A stretch of DNA of 15,279 nt. It comes from Pseudomonadota bacterium. Its GTDB lineage: Bacteria > Pseudomonadota > Alphaproteobacteria > Rhizobiales > Xanthobacteraceae. The translations under genes and the position numbers were made by a program. Positions 1-7,525 of the stretch are shown one piece after another. Positions within the stretch are counted from its first letter, which is position 1, and the number at the start of each line of letters is the position of its first letter. The stretch is taken from contig JAEZEU010000255.1 of the NCBI GenBank assembly GCA_023432885.1, positions 1 through 15,279 on the forward strand. The letters run 5' to 3'. The notes beneath the pieces are model-generated. The model ran no database searches. It worked only from the letters and a program-made list of their open reading frames with translations, and had not been told where the DNA came from.

Positions 1-231
1 CGGATCGCGGAAGCGACCGGCGAATTCGTCAATATCGACTATGCGCTTGCCGTGCTGGTGCATTCGCTTCGGATGCCGGTAGGCAGCGAGCTGGCGCTGT
101 TCGCGATGTCCCGCAGCGTCGGCTGGATCGCGCATGCCAGCGAACAATTGCAGCATGGCAAGCTGATCCGCCCGCGCGCACGCTATGTCGGTCCGGCACC
201 GGGCCGCAGTTCGTCGAAGAAAACCCTGTAA
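1..231 (+). CDS. Citrate synthase family protein, C-terminal end (partial)
   Basis: The gene enters from the left edge, in frame from base 1, and ends at TAA 229-231, leaving 76 residues. The readable part carries the typical C-terminal stretch of citrate synthase-fold enzymes: a helix NIDYALAVLVHSLRMP, then FAMSRSVGWIAHASEQ (about residues 34-49), then LIRPRARYVGP near the end. In the family the SR-GW-AHA-EQ segment belongs to the small domain, whose arginine contacts the carboxylates of oxaloacetate or citrate. The enzyme condenses an acyl-CoA with a 2-oxoacid in the cytosol. The N-terminal part is missing, so true citrate synthase cannot be separated from 2-methylcitrate synthase or a citryl-CoA lyase-like paralogue. 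The next gene converges on it after 2 bp. Confidence 0.85.
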   Translation, partial: RIAEATGEFVNIDYALAVLVHSLRMPVGSELALFAMSRSVGWIAHASEQLQHGKLIRPRARYVGPAPGRSSSKKTL

Positions 232-233
232 GG

Positions 234-887
234 CTATCTTGCGGGTGTTGCCGCGTCAGGGCGGGCGCGGCGGCGGCGAACGATCCAGAGCGCCAGCGCG
301 ACGATCGTTGCGCCGGCCACGACGGCATATATCCAGAGATGCTTGCCAACGTGCTCATGGTACGAGAGTCCGGCATGATGCAGCGCGGAGATGGCGAGCA
401 CGCCGGGCAAGGTGTGTGCCGTCGCCCAGGCCAGAATGGCGGGGACGTCGACGCTGTAGAACTTCCACGGCTTCATGCCGAGCGAGCCGGCGGTGACCGG
501 CACGAAGGCGCGGATCGGCGGCACGAACCTCCCAAAAAACACGGCCAGCGTTCCCCAGCGATGGAAAAAGGCTTCGCTCTCCTCGATCAGCCGCGGATAG
601 TTCGCAAGCGGCCAGGCATTGAGGATCTCGCGCTGCCTGCGATGGCCGATCCAGAAGGCCGTTCCATCGCCTATCAAGGCGCCGGCCGCAGCGGCGGCCA
701 TCACGCCCTCAAGGCGCAATTCGCCGCCAGGAACCAGCGCGCTCAAGGCCAGGATCACGGTCGAGCCGGGGATCACGGCGCCGACCACGGGGACGGCTTC
801 CAACAGGGCCGCGAGGAACAGCGTCAGGTAGGCGAGCCATGGATGGGCGGAGACGAATGCAATCAGTGGATCGAGGATGGAGGTCAC
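234..887 (-). CDS. DedA family (SNARE-associated/VTT domain) inner membrane protein
   Basis: DedA proteins are inner-membrane proteins of the VTT superfamily, linked to lipid carrier recycling and membrane homeostasis. The 217-residue product shows the family hallmarks: LLEAVPVVGAVIPGS (about 28-42, with E30 and P40-G41), IGDGTAFWIG (72-81) and FFGRFVPPIRAFVPVTAG (117-134), the G-R-F/Y-x-P-x-R signature. Hydrophobic segments lie near 8-35, 42-55, 62-82, 150-168 and 184-204, and the protein ends in a basic tail (RRRRAR). I chose GTG at 887 because the family begins just before this first hydrophobic helix; a longer reading frame back to 1010 adds 41 residues of low-complexity sequence. The upstream Shine-Dalgarno is weak, so the start is moderately certain. 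The stop lies 2 bp from that of the citrate synthase gene. Confidence 0.85.
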   Translation of the reverse strand: MTSILDPLIAFVSAHPWLAYLTLFLAALLEAVPVVGAVIPGSTVILALSALVPGGELRLEGVMAAAAAGALIGDGTAFWIGHRRQREILNAWPLANYPRLIEESEAFFHRWGTLAVFFGRFVPPIRAFVPVTAGSLGMKPWKFYSVDVPAILAWATAHTLPGVLAISALHHAGLSYHEHVGKHLWIYAVVAGATIVALALWIVRRRRARPDAATPAR

Positions 888-1150
888 GAAATTACCGTTC
901 GGCCGTGGCGGTGCAGAGTTGGACCTTACAACGTGTCCAGGCGGTTCAAGGAGGCCTTGGGTGGCCGCGTCCCGTAAAAGTACGTCGTGATTCGCAGGGC
1001 AGCCTTCCAAAATCCGCGCTCAACCCCTATCTCAATGAAAAGGCTGTGGAACTTTGATTACGCGGCGGGCTTCTGCCGGCCCCCGCTCTCTGGTAGGCTC
1101 CAAATAGCCCCCAATCCGCAGCCATTCAGCCAATCTGGTTTCGGAACGCG

Positions 1151-1164
1151 TCCGAGGCCTCGGA
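1151..1164. promoter_or_regulatory. 14-bp perfect palindrome overlapping the cobS ribosome binding site
   Basis: TCCGAGGCCTCGGA is perfectly self-complementary, and its right end runs into the cobS Shine-Dalgarno (GGAGG at 1162-1166). It could be a protein-binding site, or a short hairpin (5-bp stem, GGCC loop) that partly hides the ribosome binding site. The rest of 888-1170 shows no cobalamin riboswitch that I can recognise and no other clear element. Confidence 0.35.
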
Positions 1165-1170
1165 GGATTT

Positions 1171-2169
1171 ATGACGACCGCCACCCTGACCAAGAATCAA
1201 GAAGTCACCGGGTTGCCGGACATGAAGGTGTCGGTCCGGCAGGTGTTCGGCATCGACAGCGATCTGGAAGTGCCGGCCTATTCCGAAGTGGACCCGCATG
1301 TTCCCGAAGTCGATGCCGATTACCGCTTTGATCGCGCCACGACGCTGGCCATCCTCGCTGGTTTTGCCAGGAACCGCCGTGTCATGGTGACCGGCTATCA
1401 CGGCACCGGTAAGTCCACCCACATCGAGCAGGTTGCCGCCCGGCTGAACTGGCCGTGCGTGCGCGTCAACCTCGACAGCCACATCAGCCGTATCGATCTC
1501 GTCGGCAAAGACGCCATCGTCGTCAAGGAAGGCAAGCAGGTCACGGAATTCCGTGACGGCATCCTGCCTTGGGCGCTTCAGCACAATGTCGCGCTGGTGT
1601 TCGACGAATATGACGCCGGCCGCCCCGACGTGATGTTCGTGATCCAGCGCGTGCTGGAAGTCTCCGGCCGCCTGACGCTGCTCGACCAGAACAAGGTGAT
1701 CAAGCCGCACCCGGCGTTTCGCCTGTTCGCCACCGCCAACACCGTCGGCCTCGGCGACACCTCGGGCCTCTATCACGGCACGCAGCAGATCAACCAGGGC
1801 CAGATGGACCGCTGGTCGATCGTCACCACGCTCAACTATCTCGGCCATGACGAGGAAGTGGAGATCGTGCTGGCGAAGGCGCGCCACTACCGCACCCAGG
1901 AGGGCCGCGACATCGTCAACAAGATGGTGCGCCTGGCGGACCTCACCCGCAACGCGTTCGCCAATGGCGATCTGTCGACGGTGATGAGCCCGCGCACGGT
2001 GATCACCTGGGCGGAAAACTCCGAGATCTTCGGCGATATCGGATTTGCCTTCCGCGTCACCTTCCTCAACAAGTGCGACGAGCTGGAGCGGCCGCTGGTT
2101 GCCGAGTTCTATCAGCGCTGCTTCAACATGGAGCTGCCGGAATCAGCCGTCAACGTGGCGCTCAGCTAG
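1171..2169 (+). CDS. cobS: Cobaltochelatase AAA+ ATPase subunit CobS
   Basis: CobS is the AAA+ motor of the aerobic (oxygen-dependent) cobaltochelatase. With CobT it forms the complex that, together with CobN, inserts Co2+ into hydrogenobyrinate a,c-diamide during B12 synthesis in the cytosol. The 332-residue product is full length for the family. Visible motifs are Walker A GYHGTGKST (75-83), Walker B ALVFDEYD (141-148), a sensor-1-type FATAN (186-190) and the conserved QMDRW (211-215). The N-terminal segment MKVSVRQVFGIDSDLEVPAYSE is characteristic of CobS. ATG at 1171 follows GGAGG with a spacing of 4. The gene heads a tight cluster with the acetyltransferase (2-bp gap) and cobT. MoxR-type ATPases are distant relatives, but the CobS-specific N-terminus and the neighbouring cobT settle the call. 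Confidence 0.97.
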   Translation: MTTATLTKNQEVTGLPDMKVSVRQVFGIDSDLEVPAYSEVDPHVPEVDADYRFDRATTLAILAGFARNRRVMVTGYHGTGKSTHIEQVAARLNWPCVRVNLDSHISRIDLVGKDAIVVKEGKQVTEFRDGILPWALQHNVALVFDEYDAGRPDVMFVIQRVLEVSGRLTLLDQNKVIKPHPAFRLFATANTVGLGDTSGLYHGTQQINQGQMDRWSIVTTLNYLGHDEEVEIVLAKARHYRTQEGRDIVNKMVRLADLTRNAFANGDLSTVMSPRTVITWAENSEIFGDIGFAFRVTFLNKCDELERPLVAEFYQRCFNMELPESAVNVALS

Positions 2170-2171
2170 CC

Positions 2172-2582
2172 ATGGCAAACGTTTCCGTCGAGCGCACCAT
2201 TGGCCAGGCCAAAAAGGCGGTGCTCGGCGGCCTCGTCGGTTACAACACCGAGAAGATGGGGAAGCAGAAATACAAGCGCTTCGCGGTGACCCTGCGCGAG
2301 CGCGGCAAGATCGTAGGCGGAATCGTCGGCGAGGTCTGGACCACGGTGCTCTTCATCCAGCTGTTCTGGATCGATCAGAAGTATCGCGGCAAGGACTTTG
2401 GCACCAGGCTGATCAAGGCGATCGAGGACGAAGCAAGGAAGTTCGGAGCGACGCGGTCTTATGTGGATACGATGAGCTTTCAGGCGCCGGGCTTCTATCG
2501 CAATTGCGGTTACGAGGAGTTCGGCGCGATCGAGGGCTATCCCGAGGGCGTGACGCGCCACTGGTTTACGAAAGCGCTATGA
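2172..2582 (+). CDS. GNAT family N-acetyltransferase inside the cobaltochelatase cluster
   Basis: This 136-residue protein has the single-domain GNAT layout. A beta-strand pair lies around GKIVGGIVGEVW (45-56), followed by LFWIDQKYRGKDFGTRLIKAIEDEARKFG. R72-G73-K74-D75-F76-G77-T78 is the acetyl-CoA pyrophosphate-binding loop (R/Q-x-x-G-x-G/A). The closing motif, QAPGFYRNCGYEEFG (104-118), is the usual motif B with its tyrosine. GNATs transfer an acetyl group from acetyl-CoA to an amine; the substrate cannot be read from sequence. ATG 2172 lies 2 bp after the cobS stop with no strong Shine-Dalgarno, and the stop overlaps the cobT start (ATGA), so translation is probably coupled to both neighbours. 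Whether it acts on the chelatase, on a corrinoid precursor or on something unrelated is unknown. Confidence 0.88.
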   Translation: MANVSVERTIGQAKKAVLGGLVGYNTEKMGKQKYKRFAVTLRERGKIVGGIVGEVWTTVLFIQLFWIDQKYRGKDFGTRLIKAIEDEARKFGATRSYVDTMSFQAPGFYRNCGYEEFGAIEGYPEGVTRHWFTKAL

Positions 2583-4468
2583 GCATCTCCAACTCGAAAT
2601 TCCGAAACACAAGGGAAGCGCCGACCGAGCCGTTCAAGCGGGCGGTGACCTCGTGCCTGAAAGCCATCGCCAAGACGCCGGAGCTCGACGTCAGCTTCGC
2701 CGCCGAACGTCCGGGCCTTGCCCCCGGCAAAGCGCGGCTGCCGGAGCCGGCGCGCAAGATGTCCAAGCGCGATGCCGCGATCATCCGCGGACATGCGGAT
2801 TCGATCGCGCTCAAGCTCGCCTGCCATGACCCGAAGGTGCATCGCAAGCTGATACCGGGCAATCCGCAGGCGCGCGGCGTGTTCGAGGCGGTGGAGCAGG
2901 CGCGGGTCGAGGCGATCGGCGCGCGCCGCATGTCGGGCGTCGCCAGGAACCTCACGGCGATGCTGGACGATCATTTCCATCGCGGCAAGTTCGACGAGAT
3001 CACCGATCGCGCCGACGCGCCGCTGTCGGATGCGCTGGCCATGCTGGTGCGCGAGCGTCTGACCGGAATGGCGCCGCCGGCGGCGGCCAGGAAGGTGGTC
3101 GATCTCTGGCGCCCGGTGCTGGAAGACAAGATCGGCACCCGGCTCGACCAGCTCGCCCGCTTCACTGAGGACCAGGCCCGCTTCGGCGACCTCGTGCATG
3201 ACCTCCTGTCGGCGCTCGATCTCGGCGACGAGCGCAACATGGATTCGGATGACGACGACCAGGACGAGAACCAGGACGGCGAGAACGACCAGTCCGGCGC
3301 GAAAGGCGCGCCCGACTCCGACGCCGCGCAGGAGATGAGCGCCGACCAGGCGCAGGCCTCCACCGACGAAATGTCGGAGAGCGCGATGGAGAGCGCGCAG
3401 GCGTCCACGTCCGATACGTTCGATGACGGCGAGCTCGGCGACGACGAGACGCCGGGCGAGGCGACGCGGCCGAATACGCACGGGCGCAACGAGCCGCGCG
3501 GGCCCGAATATCATGCCTTTGCGCCGAAATTCGACGAAATCATCGCGGCAGAAGACCTCTGCGACCATGACGAGCTGGAGCGTCTGCGCAGCTATCTCGA
3601 CAAGCAGCTCGCGCATCTGCAGGGCATCGTCGCACGCCTCGCCAACCGCCTGCAGCGCCGCCTGATGGCGCAGCAGAACCGCGCCTGGGACTTCGATCTC
3701 GAGGAGGGCATCCTGGATCCGGCGCGGCTGTCGCGCGTCGTCACGGATCCCTATCATCCGCTGTCCTTCATGCACGAGAAGGAGGCGACCTTCCGCGACA
3801 CCGTGGTGACGCTGCTGCTCGACAATTCCGGCTCGATGCGCGGCCGCCCGATTACGGTCGCCGCGACCTGCGCCGACATCCTCGCGCGCACGCTGGAGCG
3901 CTGCGGCGTGAAGGTGGAGATTCTCGGCTTCACCACGCGGGCGTGGAAGGGCGGGCAGTCGCGCGAGGCGTGGCTTGCCGCCGGCAAGCCGGCCAATCCC
4001 GGCCGGCTCAATGATCTGCGCCACATCATCTACAAGTCCGCCGACGCGCCCTGGCGCCGGGCGCGGAAAAATCTCGGCCTGATGATGCGCGAAGGCCTGC
4101 TCAAGGAGAACATCGATGGCGAGGCGCTGGACTGGGCGCACAAGCGCCTCCTGGCCCGGCCCGAGCAGCGGCGCATCCTGATGATGATCTCCGACGGAGC
4201 GCCGGTCGACGATTCCACGCTCTCGGTCAACCCCGGCAATTATCTGGAACGCCACCTGCGTCACATCATCGAGGAAATCGAGACCCGCTCGCCGGTCGAG
4301 CTGATCGCGATCGGCAGCGGCCACGACGTCACGCGCTACTATCGCCGCGCGGTGACCATCGTCGATGCCGAGGAGCTCGGCGGGGCGATCACCGAAAAGC
4401 TCGCCGAACTGTTCAGTGAGACCCACGCCGCGCCATCCTCGGGCAGCCGGCGGCGCCTGCATTCCTGA
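2579..4468 (+). CDS. cobT: Cobaltochelatase VWA-domain subunit CobT
   Basis: CobT pairs with CobS in the ATP-driven part of aerobic cobaltochelatase, comparable to BchD with BchI in magnesium chelatase. The product has 629 residues, as expected. The N-terminal region (1-215) is the CobT-specific helical domain. A strongly acidic, low-complexity linker follows (about 218-294, rich in D, E and S). The C-terminal part holds a von Willebrand A domain with the MIDAS motif D415-x-S417-x-S419 (LLLDNSGSMRG) and the later conserved RILMMISDGAPVDD, which supplies another metal ligand. I start it at ATG 2579, which overlaps the acetyltransferase stop as ATGA and gives the normal N-terminus MSISNSKFRNTREAP. 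The frame stays open upstream to 2045, but that part only shadows cobS and the acetyltransferase. This is not the nucleotide-loop phosphoribosyltransferase also called CobT. Confidence 0.97.
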   Translation: MSISNSKFRNTREAPTEPFKRAVTSCLKAIAKTPELDVSFAAERPGLAPGKARLPEPARKMSKRDAAIIRGHADSIALKLACHDPKVHRKLIPGNPQARGVFEAVEQARVEAIGARRMSGVARNLTAMLDDHFHRGKFDEITDRADAPLSDALAMLVRERLTGMAPPAAARKVVDLWRPVLEDKIGTRLDQLARFTEDQARFGDLVHDLLSALDLGDERNMDSDDDDQDENQDGENDQSGAKGAPDSDAAQEMSADQAQASTDEMSESAMESAQASTSDTFDDGELGDDETPGEATRPNTHGRNEPRGPEYHAFAPKFDEIIAAEDLCDHDELERLRSYLDKQLAHLQGIVARLANRLQRRLMAQQNRAWDFDLEEGILDPARLSRVVTDPYHPLSFMHEKEATFRDTVVTLLLDNSGSMRGRPITVAATCADILARTLERCGVKVEILGFTTRAWKGGQSREAWLAAGKPANPGRLNDLRHIIYKSADAPWRRARKNLGLMMREGLLKENIDGEALDWAHKRLLARPEQRRILMMISDGAPVDDSTLSVNPGNYLERHLRHIIEEIETRSPVELIAIGSGHDVTRYYRRAVTIVDAEELGGAITEKLAELFSETHAAPSSGSRRRLHS

Positions 4469-4472
4469 GCAG

Positions 4473-5540
4473 ATGATCTCTCGATTGAGCCGCCGCCGTT
4501 TCCTCACCGGAGCGGCGGCAGGATGCCTCGGGCTTGCGCTGCCGAAGCGAAGTGCTGCGCAAACCGCGCTACCGTCATCGCCGAAGTACAAGCCCGACGA
4601 ATATTCCGTCCCCGCTCCTGTCTCGATCGAAGTCAATGCGCGGCCGCTCGCCGGGTTCGACACTCGCGACCGCTCGCGCGTCCGCTTCGGCGAGCTCGAA
4701 TTCCGCAGCGGACTGGTGCTGACCTCGGGCTTTCGCGGCTTTGGCGGTTTGTCGGGCCTGCGGCTCGACGCCAGGGGCGAGCGCTTTATCGCCATCAGCG
4801 ACAAGGGCGGCTGGTTCACGGGCCGCATTGCCTATCGCGGCAAGCAAATGACGGGCCTCGAGGAAGTCGAGGCTTCGCCGATGCTCGGGCCAGACGGCAA
4901 GCCGATCACCGCGCGCGGCTGGTTCGATAGCGAGTCGATCGCGCTCGACGGTACGCTGGTCTATGTCGGGCTGGAGCGTGTCAACCGCGTCCTGCGCTAC
5001 GACTTTTCAAAGGGTTCTACCCGCGCCTTCGGCGAAGAGGTGCCGCTGCCGCCGGCAGCGCGCAAGCTGCCTTACAACAAGGGCCTCGAAGCGCTGGTCG
5101 CCGTACCGAAAGGCCAGCCGCTGGAGGGCACGCTGATCGCAATTTCCGAGCGTGGGCTCGATGACCAGGGCAACATCCTCGCCTTCCTGATCGGCGGCAA
5201 GACGCCGGGCCAATTTACGGTGCGGCGTTCGGAGAATTTCGATGTCAGCGATGCGGCGTTGCTGCCGTCGGGCGACATGCTGCTGCTGGAGCGGAAGTTC
5301 TCATGGATCGGCGGCGTCGGCATCCGCATTCGCCGGATCGCGCTGAAATCAATTGCGCCGGGCGCCGTGGCCGACGGGCCCGCGATCTTCTTCGCCGATC
5401 TCGGCAACGAGATCGACAATATGGAAGCGATCGACGCGCACGTGACGGCTGAGGGCGACACCGTCATCACCATGCTCTCGGACGATAATTTTTCGATGGT
5501 TCAGCGTAACCTGCTGCTGCAGTTCACGCTGGTGACGTAG
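4473..5540 (+). CDS. Tat-exported esterase-like phytase family protein
   Basis: This 355-residue protein begins with a twin-arginine signal: SRRRFLTG at 6-13 (S-R-R-x-F-L), a hydrophobic stretch to about 24, and a likely signal peptidase site after SAA at 27-29. The mature part matches the esterase-like activity of phytase family (the domain seen in DUF/PF13449-type proteins), a beta-propeller-like fold. Recognisable pieces are FRGFGGLSGLRLDARGERFIAISDKGGWF, WFDSESIALDG, YNKGLEALVAVP and GNEIDNMEAIDAH, whose repeated acidic residues suggest a metal-dependent active site. It should act in the periplasm, perhaps on phosphate esters; the substrate is not known. ATG 4473 lies 4 bp after the cobT stop, so it is likely co-transcribed, though a link to B12 is not obvious. 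The stop faces the stop of the metallo-hydrolase gene 5 bp away. Confidence 0.85.
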   Translation: MISRLSRRRFLTGAAAGCLGLALPKRSAAQTALPSSPKYKPDEYSVPAPVSIEVNARPLAGFDTRDRSRVRFGELEFRSGLVLTSGFRGFGGLSGLRLDARGERFIAISDKGGWFTGRIAYRGKQMTGLEEVEASPMLGPDGKPITARGWFDSESIALDGTLVYVGLERVNRVLRYDFSKGSTRAFGEEVPLPPAARKLPYNKGLEALVAVPKGQPLEGTLIAISERGLDDQGNILAFLIGGKTPGQFTVRRSENFDVSDAALLPSGDMLLLERKFSWIGGVGIRIRRIALKSIAPGAVADGPAIFFADLGNEIDNMEAIDAHVTAEGDTVITMLSDDNFSMVQRNLLLQFTLVT

Positions 5541-5545
5541 GCGGC

Positions 5546-6472
5546 TCAGCCCGGCCGGTAGACGCCATTCCCGTCCACCTGCACGCGTCCATCGGCGAGC
5601 ATTTCGTCGAGATGGCGGGAGATGGAGCGGGTCTCCACATCGACGACCCACAGATCCTGATGGCCGGGCGGATACAGCAGCCGGCATTCGACCAGTTGTT
5701 GGAGGGTCCTCGGCGATTCCCGGAGCAGGCCGAGCAGACGCTCCTCGCGCTTGTCGAGCGTCGCGGTATAGGCGGCGAGATCGCGCTGGAAATGCGCGCG
5801 ATCGGTGTAGACGCCGCGGTGGTGGGAAGTGACCCAGACCTTTGCCGGAATCTTTGCCACGCGCGCGAGCGTGCGCCGGAAGTCACTCAGGCTCGACGAG
5901 GCGTCGCCGTAATAGGGGCCGAAGCTGGACAGATCGACGTCGCCGATGAAGGCGACGCCCTCTGGTTCGACCAGCAGAACGCAATGCCCCGCGGTGTGAC
6001 CGGGTGCATGGAAAGCGCGCACGCGCGAGCCGCCGAGCTCCCACACCGCGCCGTCCGCGTAGCCGACAGCGTCGGGGCGCGGTGCGTAGAAGAAGTCGCG
6101 CTGGAACCGTACCAGCATTTCGGAGGCATAACTGTCGTCGCTGCCATAGGCGGCGCGCAGGCCCTCCCAGCTTTGCGCGGCCTTCAGATCGGCCTCATGC
6201 ACATGCACGGGCGCCTTGGGCAGGCGGTGCAAGCCGGCCATATGGTCTTCATGCACGTGGCCCAGGATCACGAGCTCGCTGCGATCAAATTCCGGGCCGA
6301 TATGGTTGGCGACGATAGGCGTGTCGAAGGCAGCCTGCGTGTCGGAGCCGCGCACGATGACCTGGTTGGCGTCGGGATACTTGCCGTTCTTCTCGCCGAA
6401 GAAGACGGTGACGCGGCCGAAATCGGCGCGCGGGATCGTGCGGCGGTTCGACTCTGTCGCGGTCACGCTCAT
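5546..6472 (-). CDS. MBL-fold metallo-hydrolase
   Basis: This is a metallo-beta-lactamase-fold hydrolase of 308 residues. The metal-binding set is complete: H72-V-H74-E-D76-H77 (HxHxDH), H159 in APGHTAGH, D178 in FIGDVDLSSFG, and H217/H218 in WVTSHHRG. The order and spacing resemble the glyoxalase II/RNase Z/MBL hydrolase group with two metal ions. The last 70 residues (from about 240) look like a small winged-helix-type cap (LLRESPRTLQQLVECRLLY, then ISRHLDEMLADGRVQVDGNGVYRPG), as in LACTB2-like proteins. The substrate may be a thioester, lactone or phosphodiester; sequence does not decide. ATG 6472 lies 6 bp after the stop of the ketopantoate-reductase-like gene, so it is the last gene of the minus-strand operon. 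The Shine-Dalgarno is weak, which fits translational coupling. Confidence 0.88.
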   Translation of the reverse strand: MSVTATESNRRTIPRADFGRVTVFFGEKNGKYPDANQVIVRGSDTQAAFDTPIVANHIGPEFDRSELVILGHVHEDHMAGLHRLPKAPVHVHEADLKAAQSWEGLRAAYGSDDSYASEMLVRFQRDFFYAPRPDAVGYADGAVWELGGSRVRAFHAPGHTAGHCVLLVEPEGVAFIGDVDLSSFGPYYGDASSSLSDFRRTLARVAKIPAKVWVTSHHRGVYTDRAHFQRDLAAYTATLDKREERLLGLLRESPRTLQQLVECRLLYPPGHQDLWVVDVETRSISRHLDEMLADGRVQVDGNGVYRPG

Positions 6473-6478
6473 GGATTT

Positions 6479-7408
6479 TCAGGCTTGGCTTGCGCGTTGC
6501 TGCTCGTAGGCCTTCAGATGCGTATAGGCCGTGCGCAGCTTTGGAACCGGAATTTTTGCCGCATCGGCGCGGGCGACGAGATCGCCGATCACGTGATCTG
6601 CCTCGACCGGCAGCCCCGCCTTCACGTCACGGTACATCGAGGCCGTCAACGGCGAACCCTCGGTCGTGAGCATGCCGCGGGTGCGCTGGAAGAACGGCCC
6701 GCCCGGTGCAAAGCCCTCGGCAGTTGCGACTGCCGAACATTCGTCGAGCATGCCGAGTATGAAATCCTTGCCGCCGGGAGCCGCCAGGATGTTGCCGATC
6801 GAGGTGCGCATCAGGCAGGTCGAGGCGGCGAGCGAGGCCAGGAACACCCATTTCTCCCACATGTCCTGCATGACGTGCCCGCTCGGCGCGATGCCGCAAT
6901 TACCCTTGGCGAAGGCTTCCCCGATCGCGTTGACGCGGTCGGACATGTTGCCGTCGCGCTCGCCGAAACCGAGCGACTGCATCGGCGCGAGCTGCACCAC
7001 CTCGCGCTTCTCGTTCAGCGTGGCTCCAATGGCGCAGAGCCCGCCGAGCACGCGCTCGCGGCCGAACTTCTTGTCCAGCACGTCCAGATGCGACATGCCG
7101 TTGAGCAGCGGGATGATCGATGTATTCGGGCCGACCGCCGGCGCGAAGGATTGGATGGCGTCTTCGAGGTCGAAGGCCTTGCAGCTCAGCAGGATCACGT
7201 CGAATTTTTCGTTGAGCTTGTCGGCCTGTACCGTCGGCGGATTCTTCAGCGTGACATCGCCGTTTGGGCTCTTGATCACGAGGCCCGCGCTCGCAAGCTC
7301 GGCCGCGCGCTTTGGCCGCACCAAAAGTGTGATGTCCTGGCCCGCCTGCAGCAGCCTGCCGCCAAAATATCCGCCAATGGCGCCGGCGCCGACCACGAGA
7401 ATGCGCAT
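6479..7408 (-). CDS. Ketopantoate reductase family (ApbA/PanE-like) oxidoreductase
   Basis: The 309-residue protein has the two-domain ketopantoate reductase architecture. A Rossmann domain opens with MRILVVGAGAIGGYFGGRL (nucleotide-binding GAGAIG at 7-12), and the C-terminal ApbA domain is helical. Catalytic and substrate positions are visible: NGM at 103-105, K186 in MWEKWVFLASLAAST (the general acid in E. coli PanE), and SMYRDVKAGLPVEAD (257-271) with S257, D261 and E269. PanE reduces 2-dehydropantoate to pantoate with NADPH in coenzyme A synthesis. Many genomes carry extra paralogues acting on other 2-oxo acids, and this copy sits among catabolic-looking genes, so I leave the symbol off. 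ATG 7408 is preceded by AAGGAG with a spacing of 8, behind a CAA-repeat leader. Confidence 0.87.
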   Translation of the reverse strand: MRILVVGAGAIGGYFGGRLLQAGQDITLLVRPKRAAELASAGLVIKSPNGDVTLKNPPTVQADKLNEKFDVILLSCKAFDLEDAIQSFAPAVGPNTSIIPLLNGMSHLDVLDKKFGRERVLGGLCAIGATLNEKREVVQLAPMQSLGFGERDGNMSDRVNAIGEAFAKGNCGIAPSGHVMQDMWEKWVFLASLAASTCLMRTSIGNILAAPGGKDFILGMLDECSAVATAEGFAPGGPFFQRTRGMLTTEGSPLTASMYRDVKAGLPVEADHVIGDLVARADAAKIPVPKLRTAYTHLKAYEQQRASQA

Positions 7409-7417
7409 GGATTTGCT

Positions 7418-7434
7418 CCTTGTTGTTGTTGTTG
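7418..7434 (-). promoter_or_regulatory. CAA-repeat leader and strong Shine-Dalgarno of the PanE-like gene
   Basis: On the minus strand the start at 7408 is preceded by several CAA units running into AAGGAG, about 8 bases from the ATG. The unstructured A/C-rich stretch would leave the ribosome site open. It supports ATG 7408 as the true start even though the gene lies 117 bp after the previous one in the same direction. Confidence 0.5.
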
Positions 7435-7522
7435 GGCGAATAGCGAATGGCCAATAGAAGTGGCGGATGGGAGAATTTACCCCGCCGCCGTTCTATTCGC
7501 TACTCGTCATTCGCTATTCGCC
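7435..7522. repeat. 15-bp perfect inverted repeat between two operon genes
   Basis: GGCGAATAGCGAATG (7435-7449) is exactly reverse-complementary to 7508-7522, with 58 bases between. The right arm carries a second ATTCGCTA copy just inside it (about 7496-7503), so the unit is built from repeated GCGAATAG-type words. It fills almost the entire gap between the SDR and PanE-like genes. Such families of GCGAATAG words occur between genes in Bradyrhizobium as far as I recall; the copy number in this genome is not visible here. In the mRNA it could form a long stem that slows transcription or shields the upstream message. Confidence 0.7.
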
Positions 7523-7525
7523 TGT

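Noticed and set aside
888..1170. Cobalamin riboswitch before cobS
   Set aside because: I looked for the conserved B12-box wording and the branched layout and did not find them; only a palindrome at the ribosome site is visible.
2045..2578. N-terminal extension of cobT back to 2045
   Set aside because: The extension overlaps the end of cobS and the whole acetyltransferase in another frame; CobT normally starts at the ATG at 2579.
2537..4828. 763-residue open frame on minus across cobT
   Set aside because: It lies antisense to cobT and the phytase-like gene, is rich in Arg, Ala and Gly as expected for an antisense GC-rich frame, and shows no domain. CobT motifs on plus are clear.
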